From the NCBI GenBank assembly GCA_003116995.1, contig BDSL01000032.1:806001-870000 (forward strand): DNA of 64,000 bases. The letters run 5' to 3'. The notes under the pieces are model-generated. The model saw only the letters and a program-made list of their open reading frames with translations. It was not told the origin of the DNA and did no database searches. Positions 1 to 10,741 of this stretch are shown here, one piece after another. Numbering within the stretch: position 1 is the stretch's first letter; each line of letters opens with the position of its first letter. This DNA comes from Yamagishiella unicocca. Lineage: Eukaryota > Chlorophyta > Chlorophyceae > Chlamydomonadales > Volvocaceae. Both the position numbers and the translations under genes were made by a program.

Positions 1-904
1 CGCCTCTGCAATGGCGCTCTGCATATTGAGTAACTGTGCAAGCGATAATCGAGGCCGCAGTTGATGTTGTCCATTACATACACCGAGACAGGTTGAATAG
101 ACCTCCCGTGTGTTTTTCACAAAAATAAATTCCGAAGATAAGCGGGCAAGCTTATGGAAAGGGGGACCACAGCAGTCCAGCTCGTGGGGGCAACGATGGA
201 ACGTTGTTGCGTGTAGCGTTTGTGTTTTTTGCATGGTTGGACGCGGCTGGGCGCAGTATTCCTTGCATGTCATGAAAAACTCATTTCCCCAGTATATTCC
301 TCCGTCCTCTGCGAGTGAAACAATCAACGCTACAGTTGGCCCAGAGGGCCGCGAACGAATAACCTCACTAGTATGCTGCAGAACAAACCATAGCTGTTGG
401 CTGCATGTCGTCAGCCTTAGTCCTACAGCCCTGTACAGCCGGGGTCTAAGACTGTCGCAAAACCCTTCCTGTAAAGACATTACGTCTCATGCCCCGTCAG
501 TTCTATGCAGCAATCGGACCCCATCTCTGCACCCCGACCTGCACACCCAGCCACCTGCGCACAACATCGCCCGGATCCCCTGCCATCCCTCCCTCTTGCT
601 GATCGCCCTCCACTGCACCAGGTAGCCTCGTACTGTGATGTTTTGCTGCCGTCACACTACCGTGCTCGCTGAGCACCGCTCAAGGGTCTCACAGCTCGTT
701 TCACAGCTCGTCCACAATTGCTAACCCGACCTAAAAACTCCTGCGCGGGGACAAATACTACTCAGCCCACTCAGTCCGTCCCCTTACGCATCCTTCGCAT
801 CCTGCACCGTTTCACGCACTACAGAACCGCACAAACCAAGCACCGCCTGCTACCTAGCCCCCCAAACCCTACCGCGCGCCTCCCGCACCCGCGCGGGGTT
901 TACT
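1..904. other. No gene recognised (left edge)
   Basis: Short open frames occur on both strands but none shows a conserved motif, a plausible series of splice sites or the strong GC bias of the neighbouring exons. It may be 3' flank of the minus-strand locus that ends at 905, or old repeat sequence. Confidence 0.4.
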
Positions 905-3900
905 TCACCCAACGTCCCCCGCAGCCATCAGCAGCTGCTCCTCCTCCTCAAGCTCCACCACACTGCACAGCCGGTTCCAAGCGCCCTTGAACAGCAGCAG
1001 ATGCGCCAGGCGGCACTGCGCCAGCCACCGCTCCCACGCCAGTGCCGCCGCCTGCGCGGCCTGCTGGTGCTGGTTCCGGCCGCAGGCGCTGCGGCCCACG
1101 GCGAGCTGCATCTCGTGCGGTGGGGGCGGCCGCTGCCGCGGCATCAGCGGCGCAGCCAGAGCGCTCTCCAGCAGCAGCTGGAAGACCGTCCCCTGCAGCA
1201 GCAGCTGGGCTCGCGCGTGCGCTACGGCGTCCTGCGGGGAGGAGCACAGCAGCGCCGGCGGCGCGACGCGGCGGGCGGCCAGCGCCGCCGCCTCCGAAGC
1301 CGAGGCGGCGTGGGGCTGGGGCTGGGGCGGCAGGAGCACCAGCCACGGCGGGGTGGTCGACTGACAGTCGGCTGCGCTTCTGGCGCCGAAGAGGCTGTTC
1401 GGCGGCATGATGAACGCCGATGAGGACGTGGACGTGGTTGCGGCAGGGTCGGCGGCCGCTGCAGGCGCGTGCGCCCACATCGCCTCGGGCAGCCAGATCC
1501 CTAGGGGGCGGGGCATGCAGGGGCCTGCGGCGCCTGCACACCAGTAGCAGGCGGGGGCCGTAGGCAGTGCGTCGGGCTGACAGCCACAAGGGGCGGGGGA
1601 GTGGTGGGTTGCTTCCTGGCGCAACCGCCTGGCTTGTTTCACGGCGCCAGCCGAAATGGATGTGGCCAGGCCGCGGCCGGGATAGCGGCCAGGTGGCCTT
1701 AATAGCTCCAGCACATACGGCACGTGATGGTGAGCATGTGTTCAGGAAACATCCGCTTAGGTTCAAAACGCCAACGCGGGTCGTTGCCCATGTCCCAGCA
1801 TGCTAACGGTCTTCGGGTGACCGTTGTTGGCCGCTGCGCGCATTGCGCGCTCTCCCTTTCTGCCGTCGGACCCCCCCGCCGCAGCCATTCAGCTCCAGCA
1901 TTTCAAACACCACCCCCGTCCCAAACACGCCATCCAGAACGCTTCCCCTTCCCAGGCAACCTCCATACACAGCGCCAAAAGAACCACTCACCTCCGGCCG
2001 GTCCAGCCTGGACTGGCTGCGGCTGCTGTGGCCTGCCGGCCTGAAGCCGCCTGCCGCCCTGCCCAGCCGGTGCGACTCCACCCGCCTGCCCAGCCTCGCC
2101 CAGCATGGCGCGCAGGAAGCGGTTGCGCCAGAGCGCTGCCGCCTCGGCCAGCTCGTCGTCTATCCCCAGGTCCGCGGTTGCGACCATAGCCGCCGCGCCG
2201 CTGCTGCCGCCGCCGGGCCGCCCGCCCATCCCCGGCGCGCCGGGTGCTGCCGGAGTCCGCGACGGCTCCGGTGGTGCCGCCAGCAGCTGCTCCTGCAGCT
2301 GGTGAAGCTCCCGTCGCAGCTGCTCCACGTCAGCTAGTAACGTAGCACAGGCGTCCGCCTGCGCTGCGCGCCGGTTGGCGGCCGCCACGGCGCCGCCCGT
2401 ACCCCGCGTGCGGGCGAGCTCCGCCAGGGACTGCCCTCGGAGCAGTCCCGAAAGGACCCGGGCGGGCGGGGCACGGTTTCGGAGCGTTAGTTGGCAATCA
2501 TGCCCCCAATGCGGCAGGCTGATCAGAGGACAGGGACGTACTCGGGTGCGGCCACGGGTGCTTCTGCGGCGGTGTGAGGACGTGGCGTCGTTGCATCGTT
2601 GCAGCGCGATGTGACCCCGCAGCAGCGATGAGAGGGGACCCACGGGACGGCTGACAATACGGAACCCACTTGCTACCCGACAACCCCAAAGCATCCGGTC
2701 GCACCTGGCTCAACCACGTCTGTGCCGCTACCAGCGCCGAAAATACCACCTGCGCCCTGCGCCGCAGCTCCGCTGCTGCTTGCTGCGACCCACGGTCCCC
2801 TCCGGGCGATGCCAGCGACATGCGCTGCAGCTGCGCAGCAGTCTGGGAGGCGCGCGCCGCGCTGCCGCCGCTACCGGTCCCGACCTCCCGCGGCTCGGTG
2901 ACCGGGTACTGCCGGCCGAGCGCCGAGCAGAAGGACCGCCCGGCAGCCGCCACTATGCCGCTGGCTGGGTGTGGGGAGGCGGAGGCGGGACCCGGCGTGA
3001 GGGCCGCAAGCGGGAGGAGGGCGCGGTTGCAGTGCGACGAGGGCGCGGTGGGCCACGACGCCAGGGAGGGGAGGGTGTGCGTCGATCTACCGTGCGCTTG
3101 CAGCAGCATGTCAGGAGAGGAGCGCGACGGTCCGAGTTCGCGTGAGGTGAGACGGCGCGGGTCCGAGCTCGGGTACCCCGTTCGATCCCGTGCCGCTACG
3201 CTCCGTTCTCCCCCCGCCCCCGAGGCCCTCGCCGCCCTCTTAACGGGGGCCCGACCATCTCCCCACCATCTCCCTAACCCGGCATGCCAGCGCCCCCCCC
3301 TCACATGTTCGGGGGTGCGATGCCCACACACCCATACGCTCAGCCGCCGCCGCCTTCAAGCCCCTCAGGCACCAGGCAACCCACCCTTGCGCTGATGGTA
3401 CTGTCTCAGCAGCTGGTCCCTCGTCGTCAGGGTCTCGCGGTACCGCTGCATCGCGCGGCGCAGCGGCAGCGGCAGCTGCGGCGGCCCGGGGGGCTTCACC
3501 GCCGCTGCGTCCTGCTGCTGCTGCTGCTGGTGGCCGACCCCGTCTGTACCGCCCGCACCCGCCATGGCGGCTGCAGCCGCCATGGCGCGCTGCGCCGCCA
3601 GCGGCAGGTGAGAGCTGCTGCTGCTGCTGACGTCTGCGAGCGGCTGGTCCGGGCGGGTTCCCTCCGGACGGCCCGCGGGCGAGATGGCGGATGCGGCCGC
3701 GGCCGCAGCCGCGGCCGGCGGCGGCGGCGCCGACTGTGGCGTAGCGGCGGCGGCGGCCTTAGCCGCCGGCCGCATCGGCGTGGAGGAAGAGGGCGCGGGC
3801 GAGGCAGCCTTGGTGCCAACGCCGCGTCGCTGGGGCGAGGGGTCGCGTGGCCGGACCGCAGCAGCCGCCCCCCCCGACGGCCGTCCCGCCGCCGGGAGGG

Positions 3901-4318
3901 CTGCAGGGTTGCGTGACGCAGGCAGCCGGCTGCCCGGCCCGCCCCGACCCACGGACCCGGCCCGGCCCACCGACCCCGCCCGACCGGCCGCTCCGGCCCC
4001 TGCGCCAGCGAGGGGCGGCCGGCTGGGCGTCACCGACTGCTGGGCGGAGGCCAGGTAAGGAGATGGACGGGGCGGGTCCGCTGGTGTGGATGGCGCAGGC
4101 GTGCTGGGCCCGGACCCAGGCGGCGGCTCGGGAGCTGTTGCTCCCGGCAGTGAGGCCGCGGGAGTGGAGGGGCCGCTGAGGAGGGCGCCGCCGCCGGCTG
4201 GGGAGGGGCTGCGAAATCCGGTTGGTCCGAGGCCCGAGGGAGGGGTCACGACGCTCGCCGGCGCCGAAGTCAGTTCCTGCGAAGTGCAGCACACGCGCCG
4301 CAGACGAGGCCGCTTCAT
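905..4318 (-). CDS. Unrecognised multi-exon protein, Ala/Pro-rich with helical segments
   Basis: I do not recognise the family. The clearest part is a first exon 4318-3385, from an ATG (MKRPRLRR...) through a Pro/Ser/Ala-rich stretch to a helix-like end (RRAMQRYRETLTTRDQLL), closing with a GTGGGT donor in phase 1. Lower down three more open blocks share the same style and strand: about 3100-2680 (AAELRRRAQVVFSALVAAQ), about 2450-2080 (LLADVEQLRRELHQLQEQLL, then LAEAAALWRNRFLRAMLGEA) and about 1400-905, ending in TAG at 905 after a run of acidic residues. The heptad-like stretches suggest a coiled-coil scaffold. Exact junctions between the blocks are not resolved, and two genes could be merged here. 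The candidate exons at 4785-6016 may be its 5' part. Confidence 0.42.
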
Positions 4319-4784
4319 GGCAGCTGCGGTTGCGGTGCGCTGTGCATGAAGTGCGGGAAGTTTGTTCGGCCTGGGTTGTACGCGATGTCGGGACGGAGGG
4401 CGACGAGTCCACCGACCGCCGCCTGCCGGCTGCGACATCAGACGCATGGCACCTGTGCCGTACCGGACCCGAACCTCCCTCCGCACCTGTCCACCGTACG
4501 GCGTGCGGCGGGACGGCGGGGTGGACGCGGACGAAGTGGCACCTGCGGGCGGACCGGGTGGCAGGGGCAGAGCCACAAGCCGCTTAGCCAGGGTAGAGAG
4601 GGTAGTTGGTGCGTGCGCGGCGGCGGCGGGCGGGGTCTGCAGAGAGGCTGCAGGGGAGTGGTGTGCGGTGTACCGGGGGTGCGGTGCGGGGGTGGGGCGC
4701 ACGGATGTGTGGTGATGTGGGTCGGTGGGGCGGGGCGCACGGATGCGTGGTGATGTGGGTCGGTGGGGTGGGGCGGGGGCGGCG

Positions 4785-6016
4785 GCGGCGGCGGCGCAGG
4801 AGGGGGCTGCGCGTCGCGTGGATAGTACGGCAGTACGAACTTGCGGTCACAGTCCCAGCTGCGACGTTGCATAGCTGCGCGGCGCAGGCTGGTGGCCGCA
4901 CTGCACACGGCGTTCTTGGACGTATGATGTGCGGTCCAACAGTTCAGAATTTAATCATGGCACTCACCGGCGGCGCGCGCCGATGCCGCCAGCCAGGGAG
5001 CAGGCGGCGGCTCCCCGACCAGCCTGCGCGCGGAGGGAGGGGCGACGCCAAATGTTGCAATGCGGGTGTGTTTACAGTTTATGTAAACCCTGAGTTGCGA
5101 CAAGCCATGGACAATCAGAGTCCAAAGGGCAAAGGCGGTCTTCTTGACCGTGCCCCGGCCACATATCCCCGTACAGCACTAAGACTGCGTGGGTCTTCGT
5201 GCCCAGCTGTGGATCTCAGCCTGCCCCGCACCGGGCCCCCCCGCCGGGAAACGGTTTTTTCTGGCATCCACGGGTCTTCCTCAAAAACCCCCCCCGTCGG
5301 CTCCCCCCCGCCGTCCAGGTGTCCGAAGGCTATGCACCCACTACAACTCCCATGTCGAGTCCACGGTTCTTTTATGTAACCCCCCTCACCTGGTCTGCAA
5401 GAAGGCGGAGCAGCGCCGCAGGTCCGCCACGACGGCGTGAGTGGCCGCCGTCTGGCCCGACAGCTCCACGTACGCCTGTGTAGCGGAGGGAAGGGCTAGC
5501 GAGGGCTAGTTACCGCGATCGCGAAATAAGCTGTAGAAGTTGCTGCCCAAGCTTCGCCTGCGTTGCATCCCGTTTGAGTCGCAACCGAGGCATGCAATCC
5601 CTTGGCATGGAAGCAATTCAGCTGCGATTGGAGGTCCTTCGAAACACTTGCGACGCACTCGCGAGGCTTAGGGGGGAAAGGAAAGGGAACATATCAGGCG
5701 TGACCAACACCCGCACCCGCACCCGCAAAACACATCCTACGTTCCATCTTGCTTCCACCCCGTCCCGTATTCCAAGAGGACCCCTGGATAGCCACGAACA
5801 CGCTCGCGCACGCATGCTGGTACTGTAGGCAGAAAGGGATGGCCTATCAGCACGGTCTGTCTTCTGTAGTCTTGCTTGTGCGCTAGTCGCGTCCATACAT
5901 GTGTGTGCAGTACCCCTACCGATACCCACCTCGCCAACATTGACAATAAGGTTATTCAAGGCGTCCAGGATGCGCTGCGCCTCTGCAGCCTCCGCAACGT
6001 CCGCTGCAGGCGGCAT
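4785..6016 (-). CDS. Candidate 5' exons or separate small gene upstream of the unrecognised locus
   Basis: Three exons join in frame: 6016-5930 (ATG, MPPAADVAEAAEAQRILDAL..., donor GTGGGT), 5666-5514 (donor GTAACT) and 5475-5390 (AYVELSGQTAATHAVVADLR, donor GTGAGG, phase 2). A further exon-like piece lies at about 5035-4965, flanked by CAG and GTGAGT, and another at about 4905-4785 with KFVLPYYPRDAQ followed by a proline run. The residues are strongly helical and Ala-rich, as in a small coiled-coil subunit, but I cannot name a family. It could be the N-terminus of the locus ending at 905 or an independent gene. Confidence 0.35.
5251..5290. repeat. Dispersed short element, family 1
   Basis: Contains GGCATCCACGGGTCTTCCTC after a T-run, the reverse complement of the family core GAGGAAACCCGTGGATGCC. 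It lies in a putative intron of the unrecognised locus. Confidence 0.6.
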
Positions 6017-6123
6017 GCTGCGCTGTGCTGTGGATTAATTTGATATCGCTACGAAATGTTGTGCTTGATACATTCATATAGGTTAAATGCGAACCGAGTT
6101 GCTGTCAGTTTGACATTCAAATT

Positions 6124-7230
6124 TTAACGCCAAGCTATAAGCATTTTTTCCACCGATCCCGGGCCCGCCTTGACAAATGGACAATACGGATGACAATAGC
6201 TGATTGCTTGGGAATTCAGGTAAGCGAATTGCGCCGGCTCTTCACATACCGTCGTACACCAATTTGTAGTTAGCACAGACCCACAGAGGGGTCCCTGCTG
6301 CTCCAGGCAGTACCAGGCTGGACTGCTGGGAGCAACGGGTTCCAAAATGGGCACATTCCAACGCCATGGGCCCGGATGGGACCAACGCGACCGGATGCGC
6401 ATGTCCTCTGCAGGGGATGACATGAGATGACACCCCCAGCGCGGTCACCACCAGGCGGACAGCCTCGGGCAGGCTCGCGGCCCCATCCACGGCCCATGTG
6501 CTCGGGCCGTATACACACTCAACGGTCGAAAAGCCGGGCGCACCCCCTGATGAAACGTCTCCATACAGTTCACCCACGGGGTGAGGTGCTCCCTCGGAAG
6601 AGCTATCATGCCCCAGCACCGGCATGAACGATCCGCGGGCATTAGTCATGGTTACACCTAGTGTCCGTGACAGCCGAAGCCTGCTGTGGGGCATGACAGA
6701 GCAGCTTCAGCCGCGGACCGGAGCGCCCAGCAGAGCCAGCGAGCTCGCACATGTTCTCGTAACAGTAGAGCCCCAAAGCCTCCACCGAACGGGTGCCCAG
6801 CCAGGAGGCGGCGGGGAATACCTTTCGCGCGCCGCTCCCGCCCTAGCTTGTGGGGCCTGTAAGCTGGGGTTCTTACGCCTTCCTGTCATCCGCGGTTACG
6901 CATTTTCATGCTTACAGGGGCTGCCCCCCGTGCGCTCCAGCCCCTCCGTGACGGGCTCAGGGGACACGCTTGCATGTTCTATAACCGATGCATCCCGTAC
7001 GCCTTCGCTGCCGTGACTCGCTCAAATATCGATCAGTGGAGCCGAGCGATCCGCCCCAATCGCGACGTAACTTTCGCAGACTGCGTGTTCCAGACCAGCT
7101 CACGGGCCGCCCAAACATTAGCAATCGGTAGATTAAGCCCCGTGGCCGACTGCACCACCTTGAGGCCCGCGATGGTCGGACCACTGTCGGTAATTGGTAA
7201 CGCGGCGCCAATGGAAACCCTTCTGGCGCG
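6124..7230 (-). pseudogene. Decayed L1-type LINE reverse-transcriptase fragment
   Basis: Broken reading frames on the minus strand match, piece by piece and in the same order, the reverse-transcriptase ORF at 43646-45237. Examples are GLKVVQSATGLNLP against GLKVVASATALNLP, RLGRIARL against RFSRIARL, PAFRPLSVYTARAHGPWMG against PAFGPLNLLTAQGRGPWMG, and WNVPILEPVAPSSPA against WCVHVPIWGNPLLPA. Frameshifts and stops separate the pieces, so it cannot make a protein. It is an old insertion in the same orientation as the younger copy. Confidence 0.75.
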
Positions 7231-8899
7231 TGGGGCACCCGGCATCAGCGATGCTGCGGTCGTGATGCATTGCTTTGTTACAGCGTCGTGGGTTGCATTC
7301 CCGCCGACGATCCTCATCGACGTCGAGCCAGCGCGGTTCCTACAAGCACGAGCTTCGCCTTGCTCTTCATGAATGCGGACACAACAGTGGCGCACCGTGT
7401 GGCCACATGCAGGTCGGACCAATCATGGAATGCAGGTGACAGCGCAAGGCACGCATACCTCCCGCAGCCGACGGGTCATCAGCGCGGACGCCGTCCCAAA
7501 CCATTGATCGGCGACTTCGTACTGCCGAGCTGCCCGTCACCAATTCCCCGCCATTCAATCCAGAACACGCAATCCTCTTCAGAGATCGTCCTAACAACCT
7601 CACTACAATGATACCTGCAACTCGTAAAGTCTACACATCCTAAGCTGGGCAGCCAAGCGCACGGGCGTGCCTTGTCAACACTGTCGAGAAAGGGCAAGGC
7701 GCCAGTGGCTTCTATGCATACGCCCCGCCTGTGCCAGCCGTCCAGCCCCCACCCTGCGCTGCACCGCCCAAATTCCACAAAAGGTTGCGCACCAGCACAC
7801 CGCCAAGGGCTGCCTCTCTCGCTGGCCTACGCGGACCGGTGGCAGGAGAGCTTTAAGTAAAGGAAAAAGTGGAGACCTATCCACTGTTACAACACACAAC
7901 ACACGAACGATACATGATGAACAGGATGCCCTGCACCCGGTGTCTGTTGCACGAGGGCAGGCAGCTTCGCGGGGCGGCAGCAGCAGTGCCGCCTTTGCAA
8001 CGCCGGGCCTGGGCACGAAGCCAAGAGGAGGAATCGGGGCCGCACACAAAGCACAAACCGCCGCGGGCAACCCCAAACCAAGGCAAACAACAACACCGGC
8101 TCAAGCCGCCGCCAGTGCGGACGGCCGGGCAATGCCGCCCGCTCGGTGTTCCGTCCTCTCATGCCCCACTCCACGGTCCAGCCCTCAACCTGCGCAGCCT
8201 GCTAGCGCGTACAGAACAAATCGAAGCAGCGCACCTGGGTTGTGCGCGTCGCAGCGAGGGCAGCCACGACCACACCTGCTGTTGTGTGGGTGCGCGCTTG
8301 GACGGTCAAACCGTGACCCACATCTGCCACCTAACAACACACCCGAAGCAGGAACCATGAGCACACTCGCCTTGACCAGACCGCACAGGACCCTAGGCCA
8401 GAAATCGTAAACGTTAAATGGTACAGAAGAGTTATCGGTACAAATGGAAGGCAACCTCCTCGATTGCGCTTCCGCCACCTGGCTGCCTGCTTGATACTCC
8501 GGACCAGATCCTGGATCCGTCCGGACCCACGTAAACACCGTAACCGCCCATATACCGCCCACCCAACCGGTGCGGCCCCGCACACAAAACACACACGCAC
8601 ATGTACTATTATGCACTGCCGCACACCGTACGATAGCAGCGGCCAGGGCGTTCGGCTTCTGTATGATGGAAAGCCTCGCGGACCCCGTCAACTCCCCTGC
8701 TATCCAGTCTGCATGGTCTACGCTGACTGTACACAACGTCGCGGCTATACTGCCCCTCGGCTCCTGCAGCCTTGGCCATGGCCGGCCGTACAGCTGTCCT
8801 CCCCTGGAGGAATCTCACCAGCAAACTGACGCTTGCCAGAGGCCGCCAAGCTCGCCATCCCTTCGCCACCGGCCCCAGGAGCCCCCGAGGCGCCGCTGC
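7231..8899. other. Non-coding stretch downstream of UBE2H
   Basis: No convincing exon on either strand. The part next to 8899 is expected to hold the 3' UTR of the minus-strand UBE2H gene. A TGTAA (minus strand, about 7885) would be a candidate poly(A) signal but is about 1 kb from the stop, so this is weak. Confidence 0.4.
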
Positions 8900-10353
8900 T
8901 CAGCTGTCGCCCTCCTCGCTGGACGATAGGAACCCGCCTTCCGACTCCTCGCCATCCCCGTCTCCCATCTTTTGGTCCCCATCTCCGTCCTCGTCGTCGC
9001 TGCTCTTGTTATTCACCGACGCCGGGTTGTGCCCGTGCACCTGCTCCGCCCGGGCGTACCGGTGCACGTACTCTGCATGCACGAAGCGCGGGTGCCGGTT
9101 GGGGTGTATGGGCGTGGCGAGTCCCATGCACAGTCCAAGACCGAAGGCAAGCAGGTTGGGTTTTTACCCTTTTGGATATGCCGGGTATTCAGGGGACGTT
9201 GTTAGCTGCTAGGCCAGGGTGGACCCTGGAAGCTACGTGGCTGAGTACCGGTACAAGCGCAGGATTACAACTGAATCACTTAAGAGCAAGGTAGATCCCA
9301 CAGCAGTGTTAACACTGGTGGCGGCTATGATGGTCGGCCCCAGACAGAGCTGGATGCCTGCCGCAACCCAGCTTAGAACACCAGGCACCCCCAACCCCTT
9401 CAGCCTTGCGCGCTTCCGCGCACATGCACGACACGACACCATTCTTAGCAGGAGCTCAGTACTGAGTAATCCTTGGGGTTTGGCTCCCCCAACAGCCCAA
9501 CAGCAGGAGCGCAGGTTTGGCTGGTAATCTTACCTTTCACTTTGGTTGCATATACCTGCGGCTCCCGCATCAGCAAAGCAGCTGCCTCGCTATTGAGCGG
9601 ATCGGTGGGGTTGGGGTAAAGCAGCAGCTGCGGTAGGAAGACCTCGAAGATGTTCACAAGGTCTGCGCGATGCCGGGCGTCGGGTCAGTGGCCTGCCGCA
9701 ACGCGGTTGCATACCCTCGAGGCACCCACATCTTACCAAACATAGGGCTCCACGTTTGGTTAATCACGTCCAAGCACACGGAGCCCGACCTGGACAATTT
9801 CGATGCGTGGTGTAGGGCGGTTAGCCTACTGCAAGAGTAGATGCTGGCCCGCGGCTTCCGCTGCTGGAACTTACGCCTCGTCAATGTTTGGGTGATAACA
9901 CCTATTCACGAAGCCTATGGACGGAGACTTGTAGGGATAGGCATCTGGCAGCTCGACGTGCACCTTCCATACGCCTCCCTCGTATGGGCCTGCATCGCAG
10001 TGCCAGCCAGCCGTTAGCAACCGCGACTAGCGGACCGCCGTATTAGCTCAAGCACCCCTTTTCAGAGCCCAAGCAGAAGATGGTGGAAATCACTGTACAG
10101 GTGGCACTGTGCGCCCAGGGGAATAGATGTGCCGTTGCGTCGCCCGACTTACTGTCCTTAGGGCCAATAAAATCCACGTGAAACTCGCTGATGTTGTCTT
10201 CGACAAGTTCAACCTTCCAATCTGACATCATCCTGCACACAGAGCACCGATGCTGACTCGCCAAACCCTTGTAGCTAGGAACGCATCGCTGACGCACAGT
10301 TCGACTCACAGCTTCATAACGTCCATCTCACGGCGCTTGCTCGGTGAGGCCAT
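8900..10353 (-). CDS. UBE2H: Ubiquitin-conjugating enzyme E2, UBE2H type
   Basis: Carries ubiquitin as a thioester on its catalytic cysteine and passes it to substrates with an E3. Six exons join in frame: 10353-10310, 10232-10153, 9989-9875, 9789-9737, 9662-9534 and 9072-8900, giving 197 residues against about 183 in human UBE2H. Family marks in order: N-terminal [33 protein letters not shown], the HPN motif (about residue 74), the active-site region [12 protein letters not shown] with Cys85, then [16 protein letters not shown]. The tail is acidic ([14 protein letters not shown]), as in UBE2H. The DVINQTW and [12 protein letters not shown] blocks separate it from other E2 classes. Start chosen as the ATG preceding SPSKRR, with a GTGAGT donor 44 nt later. 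It is divergently paired with the gene at 10742. Confidence 0.93.
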
Positions 10354-10741
10354 GGCGCCAAGTTTCACCTAACTCGGGAAAAGCGACCAACTCTAACGAT
10401 GCAGCCCGACGTGGAAAGGGATCCCTCTAAATACAAGGAAGGGAAAGAAGTCATGCACATATAGCGCTGAATACTTGTACAATAATCTTCCGGCAGGCAC
10501 TGAATGCAACCAAGAGCAATATTTTGGGCTCCGAAGCCAGGATGCATTCCAGCGGCTTCAACGTTAGAAGGCATTAGCCTGGGTAGCCAATGCCTTAGAG
10601 ATCGCCCACAGTTTCTGTGACTGAATTTCCGCTCAGCGCCTGCCATTTGTTGGCACGCTCATAATAGCTGGACCTGCGGTCCTCAGGCAAACACTGTCGT
10701 TGCAGCTACCAAGTTAAGGTGGCTTGCGGCAGCGCAGAGGA
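10354..10741. promoter_or_regulatory. Shared divergent promoter region, UBE2H / double-longin gene
   Basis: 388 bp separate the two start codons, which point away from each other. Both promoters and 5' UTRs must lie here or overlap upstream exons. No motif is assigned with confidence. Confidence 0.5.
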
